Positions 1 through 5,100 of a stretch of DNA of 5,323 nucleotides are shown here, in pieces (position 1 is the stretch's first letter; the number at the start of each line of letters is the position of its first letter). This DNA is from Candidatus Aminicenantota bacterium. GTDB lineage: Bacteria > Acidobacteriota > Aminicenantia > UBA2199. The notes beneath the pieces were generated by a model. That model was not told the origin of the DNA. It did no database searches and saw only the letters and a program-made list of their open reading frames with translations. Position numbers and translations under genes: made by a program. The DNA lies in NCBI GenBank assembly GCA_026393775.1, contig JAPKZM010000308.1, forward strand, positions 1 to 5,323. The letters run 5' to 3'.

Positions 1-289
1 CGACCTGGCCGTTGGCGAAGACGAGGATCTGCGGCACGACATGGATCTCGTACCTGGACCAGAGAGGATTGCCCGGGTCGTCGATGATCACGCGCAGGAA
101 ATCGTAGTCCGTTGAGCGCGATTGGGCGAAATCGCGGAACCGTTCCTCGAACATGTGGCAATAGGGGCACGTGCTCATCGCGAACAGGACGACCTTTTTC
201 CTGTCACCGCTTAAATAAGGAGAAATATCATCGGGATCGGAAAACGCGGTGATGCGATCAGTATCTCCCGGTTTGATGCTCTGTTTCAT
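1..289 (-). CDS. Thioredoxin-fold protein with CPYC active site (3' end cut by window edge)
   Basis: This was translated by hand from the minus strand: the first 96 residues are present and the frame runs off base 1. Residues 33-39 (VVLFAMS) form the first core strand and lead into S39-T40-C41-P42-Y43-C44-H45, a CxxC redox centre like that of thioredoxin and glutaredoxin relatives. The segment VVPQILVF at 84-91 carries the cis-proline (P86) that faces the CxxC in this fold, followed by the usual FANGQ turn. There is no signal peptide, so a cytoplasmic thiol-disulfide or peroxide-linked role is likely; the substrate is unknown. The ATG at 289 is preferred because a second ATG at 297 meets a stop after three codons. 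The gene starts 13 bp after the stop of the CGGC-domain gene (303), and a TGAGG ribosome-binding-like stretch overlaps that stop, so the two are probably co-transcribed from the promoter at 808-836. Fold assignment is secure; the subfamily is not. Confidence 0.85.
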   Translation of the reverse strand, partial: MKQSIKPGDTDRITAFSDPDDISPYLSGDRKKVVLFAMSTCPYCHMFEERFRDFAQSRSTDYDFLRVIIDDPGNPLWSRYEIHVVPQILVFANGQV

Positions 290-302
290 CCCTGCATCTG
301 CC

Positions 303-746
303 TCAATTATAACTCTCCATAACCCGGCGGTCCTCGGCCAGCAGCCCCAAGGCAAGCTCGTCCATCTTGGTTTCCTTCCAGAACGGCAGCTTTTGATGGT
401 TCTCGTAATATTTAAGCGGGATCGGATGGCTGCCGATCACGACCGGCAGAGCGAAAACGGTTTCGATGAATTCCTTGAATTTCCGGGTATTCTGGCAAGG
501 GGGATATCCGACCACGAAGCAGGTAGCCAGGTGGATCTCCTGGGCACCGTTCTTTTTCATTTCCGCCGGCACGGTCTCGATGTTCCCGCCCGGGCAACCG
601 CCGCAATTGCCAAAACCTACGACTTCGACGATTTCTTCCTTAGGGTATACGGCAAAGGCCCCGGCCCGCTCACGCAGTGCCCGGAAACATTTACCCCCGC
701 CGCAGTTTTGATAGCGGCCGCAGATAATGATACCGATCTTCTTCAT
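303..746 (-). CDS. CGGC-domain cysteine-rich protein (putative metal-binding)
   Basis: A 147-residue cytoplasmic protein. Cysteines sit at 9, 15, 20, 48, 51, 76 and 84: C9 follows the first hydrophobic strand (KKIGIIIC), C15 and C20 bracket a GGGK loop, C48-G-G-C51 is the name-giving motif followed by PGGN, and C76 lies in H72-L-A-T-C76 with C84 in a PPC turn. This matches the CGGC domain family, a small, mostly anaerobe-associated family thought to bind metal; its reaction is not established. The start at 746 is chosen over the longer frame opening at 836 for two reasons: a strong GGAGG lies 4-5 bp before ATG 746, and the first 30 residues of the longer frame overlap a clear promoter (808-836) and look non-coding. 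It is the first gene of a two-gene unit with the thioredoxin-fold gene, which suggests redox control or repair of its cysteines (inference). Confidence 0.88.
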   Translation of the reverse strand: MKKIGIIICGRYQNCGGGKCFRALRERAGAFAVYPKEEIVEVVGFGNCGGCPGGNIETVPAEMKKNGAQEIHLATCFVVGYPPCQNTRKFKEFIETVFALPVVIGSHPIPLKYYENHQKLPFWKETKMDELALGLLAEDRRVMESYN

Positions 747-807
747 GAGTCCTCCCACATCAAGATCCGGCGTTTGATCTTTGTAAAAATTTCCGGATGG
801 AAGATGA

Positions 808-836
808 AATATATGCTTTGCCTGAATTCTTGTCAA
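808..836 (-). promoter_or_regulatory. Sigma-70-type promoter for the CGGC/thioredoxin pair
   Basis: On the minus strand, TTGACA (836-831, full consensus) is followed by a 17-bp spacer and TATATT (813-808, 5 of 6). The expected transcript start is near 801, giving a leader of about 55 bases with a GGAGG ribosome-binding site just before ATG 746. This leader also holds a 6-bp inverted repeat, ATCCGG/CCGGAT (765-770 and 793-798), which could form a loose hairpin. The promoter makes this gene pair independent of the sigma-factor cluster upstream. Confidence 0.75.
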
Positions 837-848
837 CCAGCTGCTGGC

Positions 849-880
849 GAACAGTACTGACTGTTCCTTCAGTCTTTTTT
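849..880. other. Overlapping inverted repeats just past the secretin-like gene (possible weak terminator)
   Basis: Two alternative hairpins share sequence here. One is a perfect 7-bp inverted repeat, GAACAGT-ACTG-ACTGTTC, at 849-866. The other is GACTG-TTCCTT-CAGTC at 859-874, followed on the plus strand by six T (875-880). The T-run follows the stem only on the plus strand, where no gene needs ending. For the minus-strand gene that stops at 879 the first hairpin has no U-run after it. It may therefore be a processing or weak stop signal, or chance. Confidence 0.3.
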
Positions 881-1533
881 ACTTTATCTCGGCGTTGATC
901 ACCAGCACCAGCGACTTGCCCTCGCTGCCGATACGCGAGACTCCAGCCAGCAGATAGCCATTCTCGGCGATCTCGGTCTCCGAACTTGCCCTCGCTGTCG
1001 GTCGAAATGGAAACGCGTTCGAAATCGAGCCCTAAGTTTTCGATTGTGGCCGAAGAGAGCAGCAATCTTCCGAAGCGGGCCCCGTCCTCCAGGGTAATCA
1101 CCGATGCCCCGTCCAGCACATACGATTTGAAGTTGAGTAGGTAGCTGACTTCAGCGAGGACCCGCTTCAGGTCCTTGTTTTCAATGGCGTCGCTTTTGCC
1201 TTCCTTGCTGGCGATGACGGTGAATATGCGCAGCCGGATGATTTTCTTTTCAATATCAAGCTTGCGCAATTGTTCCTCGAAAGTGGCAATATCTTTTTTG
1301 TACAATATGACAGAGATCAGGTTGGATCCTTCTCCATATGAACAGTTACGCAAATATATTCTGAGAGAATCATTGATGAATTTGGGCGTTACATAACGAA
1401 GTGTATAGGTTTTGGTCACCACTTCTTCGGAACCGGACTTTTCTCCAGTCTGTTGTGTTTTCTGCTCTTCCGCCAGGGCCGGGAGAAAAGCAAACAGTAG
1501 CACCAATAAAACAACCAAAAAGATTTTTTTCAT
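879..1533 (-). CDS. Secreted secretin N-domain-like protein, reading frame broken by one extra base near 981
   Basis: The start at 1533 has an AGGAGG ribosome-binding site 6 bp upstream. Residues 1-21 are a signal peptide (MKK, then a hydrophobic run ending in ALA). Residues about 41-107 (KTYTLRYV, then ISVILYKKDIATFEEQLRKLDI, then a strand) resemble one N-domain/NolW-like repeat of secretins (GspD, PilQ): the 'YTLRYVTP' opening and the '-FEEQLRKLDI-' helix before a strand. The secretin pore domain is absent; a whole secretin is several hundred residues. After F184 the frame as read becomes arginine-rich nonsense and stays open to 760. Skipping one G (base 981, or its neighbour in the CC pair) restores a sensible ending (ETEIAENGYLLAGVS, then SLVLVINAEIK) and stops at 879, giving 217 residues. 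It lies 51 bp after the anti-sigma-like gene and is probably its co-transcribed partner. The function is unknown; a periplasmic sensor or assembly protein is a guess. Confidence 0.75.
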
Positions 1534-1584
1534 TCTTGACCTCCTAATATTTTTATCTGTCACTTTCATGAAAATCACTTTTAC

Positions 1585-1917
1585 TCATCCTTTCGTCTCA
1601 AGCAGATGAAAATTGTCGCGCTGGATCCAGATGATCTTGATGTTCTTTTCCGGGATGCTAAACTCGGTGCGGATCTGAGAAATTTCCTTGATAACTGGCT
1701 TGGGTGTGAACAGTAGAGGGAGAGAGACGGCAAGAACCAGCAGGGCCGCGGCCAGCAAAGGCGTCCATACGGCAATCCGCTTCCAGGTGATCGGCCTGGG
1801 TAATGGAACTATGGCGGAAATTCTTATCCGTACATTGTCCCGGACTTTGGCCGGAATTTCGGTTTCGGACTTTTCAAGTGTACGAAAGATGAAACGATCC
1901 AATTCTTCATTTTTCAT
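1585..1917 (-). CDS. Single-helix membrane protein, probable anti-sigma factor
   Basis: A 110-residue protein whose family I do not recognise. Residues 1-48 are charged and probably cytoplasmic (EELDRFIFRTLEKSE, then IPAKVRDNVRIRI). Residues about 50-70 form one clear transmembrane helix, and 71-110 would face the periplasm, ending in a KIIWIQRDNFHLL segment. It has no zinc-binding HxxxCxxC motif, so it is not a ZAS-type anti-sigma factor. The case for anti-sigma function rests on topology and position: it starts inside the end of the ECF sigma gene (11-bp overlap, 1907-1917), which implies translational coupling and matched amounts. The GGAGG site is 6 bp from ATG 1917 and lies within the sigma coding sequence. 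A small secreted protein gene follows. Anti-sigma function is inference; membrane topology is well supported. Confidence 0.72.
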   Translation of the reverse strand: MKNEELDRFIFRTLEKSETEIPAKVRDNVRIRISAIVPLPRPITWKRIAVWTPLLAAALLVLAVSLPLLFTPKPVIKEISQIRTEFSIPEKNIKIIWIQRDNFHLLETKG

Positions 1918-2425
1918 TTTTTACCTCCAGGGCGCACCGCACTGCCTCACGGCCGCGGTTGAGGATGAATTTCACATTTCCCTGGCGTAGGCCGCAGATG
2001 GCGGCAACCTCGGCGACGGAAAAGCGGTTGTAATAAAACAGAAAAAAAATTTCACGCTGCCGGGCCGGCAGGCGCTGGGCCGCATCATGGATCAGGGCGA
2101 TATCCGGGTCCGCGGCAGGAGCCGCCGGCTCCTGCACGAGTTGGGCCAATGGGATCACGGCCCGCTCCTTCCTGCTTTGCGTGAAGTATTTCTTGATCTC
2201 GTTGTGGGCGATGGCGAAGATCCAAACAGAGAAATCGCGCTGCCGGTCATACGAGGGAAAATATTTCCAGGCGCGCAGCACCACCTCCTGGAACAGGTCG
2301 GCGCTGTCCTCGGAAAAATTAAGGGCCTTGCGCAGGAAATTGAAGAGTTTTTTTTCGCGGGCGGCCAAGAACCCCCAGAATGCTTCCTTCTTCCGCTCCA
2401 CAGCCTCCAGCTCACTCTGTTTCAT
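1907..2425 (-). CDS. ECF-type (sigma-70 family) RNA polymerase sigma factor
   Basis: A 172-residue protein with the two-domain ECF layout. Region 2 spans about residues 16-88: DLFQEVVLRAWKYF at 43-56 is the core-polymerase-binding helix, and the stretch YDRQRDFSVWIFAIAHNEIK at 59-78 is the -10 melting and recognition part. A proline/alanine-rich linker covers about 95-108. Region 4 spans about 112-165: LPARQREIFFLFYY, then the helix-turn-helix FSVAEVAAICGLRQGNVKF, which would read the -35 element. It directs polymerase to a small regulon, probably held back by the overlapping membrane protein. The frame is open up to 2569, but the upstream part overlaps a promoter and lacks sigma similarity. 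ATG 2425 has no ribosome-binding site and sits 3-5 bases after the expected transcript start. A GTG at 2401 (residue 9) has GGAGG only 2 bp before it, which is too close. The start is therefore uncertain by a few residues; the family is not. Confidence 0.9.
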   Translation of the reverse strand: MKQSELEAVERKKEAFWGFLAAREKKLFNFLRKALNFSEDSADLFQEVVLRAWKYFPSYDRQRDFSVWIFAIAHNEIKKYFTQSRKERAVIPLAQLVQEPAAPAADPDIALIHDAAQRLPARQREIFFLFYYNRFSVAEVAAICGLRQGNVKFILNRGREAVRCALEVKNEK

Positions 2426-2435
2426 GATCGGGGCC

Positions 2436-2444
2436 ATTATAGCA
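2436..2444 (-). promoter_or_regulatory. Extended -10 promoter for the sigma-factor cluster
   Basis: The minus strand reads TGCTATAAT, a full extended -10 (TGn + TATAAT; hexamer at 2441-2436). No recognisable -35 lies 16-18 bp upstream, as is common for extended -10 promoters; that spot holds a GC-rich palindrome (2461-2473). Transcription should begin near 2428-2430, only 3-5 bases before ATG 2425, so the mRNA would be nearly leaderless. Confidence 0.6.
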
Positions 2445-2460
2445 CGGCGATTCCACTCCA

Positions 2461-2473
2461 GCGGCGCTGCCGC
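2461..2473. repeat. GC-rich perfect inverted repeat in the sigma-gene upstream region
   Basis: The sequence GCGGC-GCT-GCCGC forms 5-bp arms around a 3-bp centre. It sits where the -35 element of the extended -10 promoter (2436-2444) would be, so it could be an operator. It could also be chance in GC-rich DNA. Confidence 0.3.
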
Positions 2474-2553
2474 GCAACAGGTCATCGTCAACGGCTTCAT
2501 ACCCCTATATATCCACAATAAGGGAAAAAGGTTAGAGTATTCCACCCGAATAA

Positions 2554-2569
2554 ATGCCCAAAGGGACAT
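2554..2569 (-). terminator. Possible weak terminator after the DUF3943 gene
   Basis: About 20 bases past the stop at 2589 the minus strand can form ATG(T)CCC-TTT-GGGCAT, a 6-bp stem with one bulged base, followed by TTATTC. The stem is short and the U-run poor. The placement between an outer-membrane protein gene and a promoter for the next unit is what makes it plausible. The remaining bases of the 2426-2588 gap hold nothing else I can support. Confidence 0.25.
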
Positions 2570-2588
2570 AGACGCAAGCGTGACAGGG

Positions 2589-4139
2589 TTAGAAATTGAG
2601 TCCCAGGCGATAGAAGAAACGCAGTTCGTGATTCTTTACGCTGACCTCGTGGAAGCGGCCCCAGCGGTCGATCCCCTCTAGGTTGAAGGAGAAGAAGAAC
2701 GGCGAGCGCGGGACAACGATGGAAAGTGAGGCGTTGTAGGCGAAACGCGTGTCGGCCAGGCGCGAATCGTCGATGATATCGTCCTGAAAGCGATCGAGCC
2801 CCTGGATGGAAGCGTAGCGCTGGTATTCGATACCTGCCTCCAGCCGCAAGCCTTGGTAGCGAATGTCGAACCGTCCCCCCAGGCTGTAGCCCATGGAATA
2901 GTAATAACCCCAGTTGTGCAGGGTCGTCTTGACTCCCCAGACATCGTGATCGGCCGAATAGGCATTATAGGCCAGGGAATTGATCATGCTGAAGTCGAGG
3001 GTGGCTTCAAGGTCGAGCCGGGCGGTCAGGGCCCCGGAGTACCAGGTCAGGTTGTAGTCGGGTCCGATGAGATGGATGGAGGAGTGCTTATCAGTATAAC
3101 GCGTCGGCTGCTCGCGCTCGAACCAGGGGTCGGTCATCCCCAGTTCATCGCCGTCGTAGGCCGCAACGGTTTTTTTTTGGAAGAAGTCCCAAGCCATGAC
3201 CCAACCCAGCCACGATTCGCTGCCGAACAGCGCTCCGCTTTCGTCGGCGCTGACCTGCTTCCACCACCAGCCGGCCAGGACGCAGCGGGTGCGGCCGAAC
3301 ATTTCCTCGACCAAGTTCCCGTTGAAGCTGAAGGAGATGCGGTACTCATTGTTGATCGGCAGCCGCGAATAGCCCGAGCCGGAGCCGGGCCGGCCGTAAC
3401 CGGGCAGGGTGACCAGTCGCAGATCGAGATCGAATGCGGCGTAGGTGGAGGCGTTGTCGACCGGGGATGCGGGTCCATGCTTGCCGCCAAGGCTGAAACG
3501 GAAATCGCTCCCGCCGCGGATCGGGACGCGCGGGGCACGGTTTTTACCGTCGATAAAATCGTTGATGCCCAGCACCGGATCGACCAGCAGGCAGGCGATG
3601 CGGTTGGCCAGGCCGGGACGGCTGCGGAAAATTGAAGCGATCTGATACAGGGGCTCGCCGATGGTCGGTCCACCCATCCAGGTGAAAACGTGGTCGTTGA
3701 TCGAGGAGATCTCGCGCCATTCGCTGATGTACTCCCAGAATATGGAGGAACCGGAGGAAAAAAGGAACGAAACGAAAGGGCTGAGCCGGTTGGTGCGCGC
3801 CCAATTGTAGTACATCGCCCCCGACCAGGCATGGGTCCAGTTGAGGCGCAAGTTGTTCGAGTCGAGTCGCAACCCCTCAGAGGTGAAAAACTTGCGCCGC
3901 TGGCCTTCCCAGGTCAGGCTGAACTGCCAATCCTCGACGAAATGGAAGTATTTGTTCCAATAATTGGCCGTGGAAACGGCCAGGACGATGCCGTTCTCCA
4001 GGAAAGCCCGCCCGGTTTTGGGCGCCGGCTGGCTTTCTTCCTGGTTTTTCTGTTTTTCGGCCGCGGCTTTGTTTTCGTCAGCCATCAGTCCGAAAACAAG
4101 AAAAAAAACAGCCAGGAACAGGAGTTTTTTATTTTTCAT
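2589..4139 (-). CDS. DUF3943-domain outer-membrane beta-barrel protein
   Basis: A 516-residue exported protein. Residues 1-20 are a signal peptide (KNKK, hydrophobic core, cleavage probably after GLMA), and 21-42 are a charged Glu/Lys/Gln-rich linker. Residues about 88-198 match the DUF3943 pattern: H103-A-W-S-G with YYNWARTN, then the F-W135-E136-Y element, S-I-N148-D149, G-G-x-x-x-G-E162 with LYQIAS, and the DPVLGINDFIDG end. The rest (about 205-516) alternates polar and aromatic residues in amphipathic strands and finishes FYRLGLNF with a terminal Phe, the usual signature for insertion by the BAM complex. It should be an outer-membrane protein; no function is established for the family. 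ATG 4139 has AAGGA 6 bp upstream and a promoter at 4177-4205. It is probably a separate transcript from the sigma cluster downstream, although it could be a regulon member. A run of nine A lies in the coding strand at 3170-3178. Confidence 0.87.
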   Translation of the reverse strand: MKNKKLLFLAVFFLVFGLMADENKAAAEKQKNQEESQPAPKTGRAFLENGIVLAVSTANYWNKYFHFVEDWQFSLTWEGQRRKFFTSEGLRLDSNNLRLNWTHAWSGAMYYNWARTNRLSPFVSFLFSSGSSIFWEYISEWREISSINDHVFTWMGGPTIGEPLYQIASIFRSRPGLANRIACLLVDPVLGINDFIDGKNRAPRVPIRGGSDFRFSLGGKHGPASPVDNASTYAAFDLDLRLVTLPGYGRPGSGSGYSRLPINNEYRISFSFNGNLVEEMFGRTRCVLAGWWWKQVSADESGALFGSESWLGWVMAWDFFQKKTVAAYDGDELGMTDPWFEREQPTRYTDKHSSIHLIGPDYNLTWYSGALTARLDLEATLDFSMINSLAYNAYSADHDVWGVKTTLHNWGYYYSMGYSLGGRFDIRYQGLRLEAGIEYQRYASIQGLDRFQDDIIDDSRLADTRFAYNASLSIVVPRSPFFFSFNLEGIDRWGRFHEVSVKNHELRFFYRLGLNF

Positions 4140-4176
4140 CGGGATTCCTTATCCAAAAGAGCGGTTTGAAGCCATA

Positions 4177-4205
4177 AAAGTAACACAAACAGCCGTCCCT
4201 GTCAA
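4177..4205 (-). promoter_or_regulatory. Promoter for the DUF3943 gene
   Basis: On the minus strand, TTGACA (4205-4200, full consensus) precedes a 17-bp spacer and TACTTT (4182-4177, 3 of 6). A TG one base ahead of the -10 gives an extended -10 that may compensate. The predicted start near 4170 leaves a leader of about 30 bases containing AAGGA, so this gene has a normal leader, unlike the divergent gene at 4267. Confidence 0.55.
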
Positions 4206-4212
4206 ATAACAC

Positions 4213-4223
4213 CGGGAATCCCG
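4213..4223. repeat. Short palindrome between divergent promoters
   Basis: CGGGA-A-TCCCG has 5-bp arms around one base. It lies between the -35 elements of the divergent promoters (4200-4205 minus, 4232-4237 plus). A 9-bp part, GGAATCCCG (4215-4223), recurs in inverse orientation as CGGGATTCC at 4140-4148, next to the DUF3943 start codon. This could be an operator for a regulator of both genes; short length keeps confidence low. Confidence 0.3.
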
Positions 4224-4231
4224 CGGACCGA

Positions 4232-4260
4232 TTGCGAAAAAGTCCCATTTATGGTATATT
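4232..4260 (+). promoter_or_regulatory. Promoter for the NAD+ synthesis pair, predicted leaderless
   Basis: TTGCGA (4232-4237, 4 of 6), a 17-bp spacer, and TATATT (4255-4260, 5 of 6) with TGG directly before it make an extended -10 promoter. The expected start, about 7 bases past 4260, falls on or next to ATG 4267. No ribosome-binding site precedes that ATG. Confidence 0.6.
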
Positions 4261-4266
4261 TTCTTA

Positions 4267-5100
4267 ATGAAGGTCAGAGCCATCCAATTCAGCCCCGCCC
4301 TGGGCAACATCGAAAAAAACCTGGGTGCGCACATCAGCCATATTTCCCGGGCCATTCGCGACGCCCGGGAACTGGTCGTTTTTCCCGAGTTGAGCATCAG
4401 CGGCTACCAATTGAAGGACCTTGCCGGCGATATCGCCCTGAAAAAGGACGGTCCCGAATGGCGCGAAATGGAAAAGTTGAGCAAAAAGATAGACATCATC
4501 ATCGGCGCGCCGCTGGAAGAGGAAGCGGGGCTCATCTACAACGCCGCCCTCTATTTTTCCAGGGGCAAGTGGCGCCATACCCACCGCAAGGTGCAGCTGC
4601 CCAATTACGGCATGTTCGAGGAAAGGATGATCTTCAAACCGGGAGAGGAATTCCGGACCTTTAAGATCGGGGCCATGACCGCCGGCATTCTCATCTGCCG
4701 GGAAATCCTGTTCCCCATGCTGGCCTACCTGTATTTCATCCAAAAAACCGACCTGCTGATCGGCATTTCAAACAGCCCGCAGCGGGGGATCGGTAGCGAC
4801 GGGATCTCCTCCTTTCAACTATGGGAGACCATGGGCTATGTCTTTTCCCAGTTCTATCACCAGAATTATCTGTTCGTCAACCGCGTCGGCTTCGAGGACG
4901 GCATCGGGTTCGGCGGCGGCTCTTTCCTGGCCCGCGCCGGCCAGGGCATCGTCCAGAAAGCCAAGTACGTCGATGAGGACGTGTTGGACGCGGAGATCAA
5001 GCCGGCCGATGTCCGCCGCGCCCGCTTGAGTTCCAATTATTTGCGCGACGAGCAGCCGGAGCTGGTGCTCAGGGAACTGCGGAGGATACTCCATGCTTAA
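4267..5100 (+). CDS. Carbon-nitrogen hydrolase, likely glutaminase subunit of glutamine-dependent NAD+ synthetase
   Basis: A 277-residue cytoplasmic protein of the nitrilase superfamily. The catalytic triad is visible: E41 in VVFPELSISGY, K108 in HRKVQLPNYGMFEE, and C144 in GILICREILFP; E118 is the usual second glutamate. The KxxLPNYGxFxE signature and the ELSxxGYxxxDL context are those of the amidase domain that releases ammonia from glutamine in NAD+ synthetase. In most bacteria this is the N-terminal half of one NadE protein; here it ends at 5100, 8 bp inside the next gene, which encodes the synthetase half. The family often shows ED after the catalytic Cys; here it is RE, a small departure. 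ATG 4267 is kept because the residues from MKVRAIQF on match the first strand of the fold. It lacks a ribosome-binding site, in keeping with a leaderless mRNA. Another amide substrate is possible, but the neighbour argues for the NAD role. Confidence 0.87.
   Translation: MKVRAIQFSPALGNIEKNLGAHISHISRAIRDARELVVFPELSISGYQLKDLAGDIALKKDGPEWREMEKLSKKIDIIIGAPLEEEAGLIYNAALYFSRGKWRHTHRKVQLPNYGMFEERMIFKPGEEFRTFKIGAMTAGILICREILFPMLAYLYFIQKTDLLIGISNSPQRGIGSDGISSFQLWETMGYVFSQFYHQNYLFVNRVGFEDGIGFGGGSFLARAGQGIVQKAKYVDEDVLDAEIKPADVRRARLSSNYLRDEQPELVLRELRRILHA

Noticed and set aside
249..860. 203-codon open frame on the plus strand
   Set aside because: It lies opposite the CGGC gene and its promoter and resembles no protein family I know.
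760..980. Continuation of the secretin-like frame to a stop at 760
   Set aside because: After residue 184 the composition becomes arginine-rich and unlike the rest, the frame crosses a clear promoter at 808-836, and the alternative frame gives a sensible ending with a stop at 879.
975..990. Programmed ribosomal frameshift in the secretin-like gene
   Set aside because: There is no slippery heptamer, no in-frame stop or rare-codon pause at the shift, and TTC-GGA-G does not allow re-pairing in the +1 frame. A sequence error or mutation is simpler.
1585..2425. Toxin-antitoxin reading of the overlapping gene pair
   Set aside because: The upstream protein is clearly an ECF sigma factor and the downstream one has a membrane helix, so sigma/anti-sigma fits better.
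2450..2545. GTGGAAT copies at 2450-2456 and 2539-2545 as ECF-type -35 elements for autoregulation
   Set aside because: No recognisable ECF -10 such as CGTC lies 16-17 bp downstream of either copy, and a 7-bp match twice in this length is weak evidence.
2426..2569. N-terminal extension of the sigma factor up to ATG 2569
   Set aside because: The extra 48 residues have no sigma similarity, include a cysteine/alanine-rich stretch, and overlap the extended -10 promoter and the possible terminator.
2853..3635. 260-codon open frame on the plus strand
   Set aside because: It is antisense to the well-supported DUF3943 gene, has no ribosome-binding site, and its valine/glycine/alanine-rich sequence is typical of a shadow frame in GC-rich DNA.
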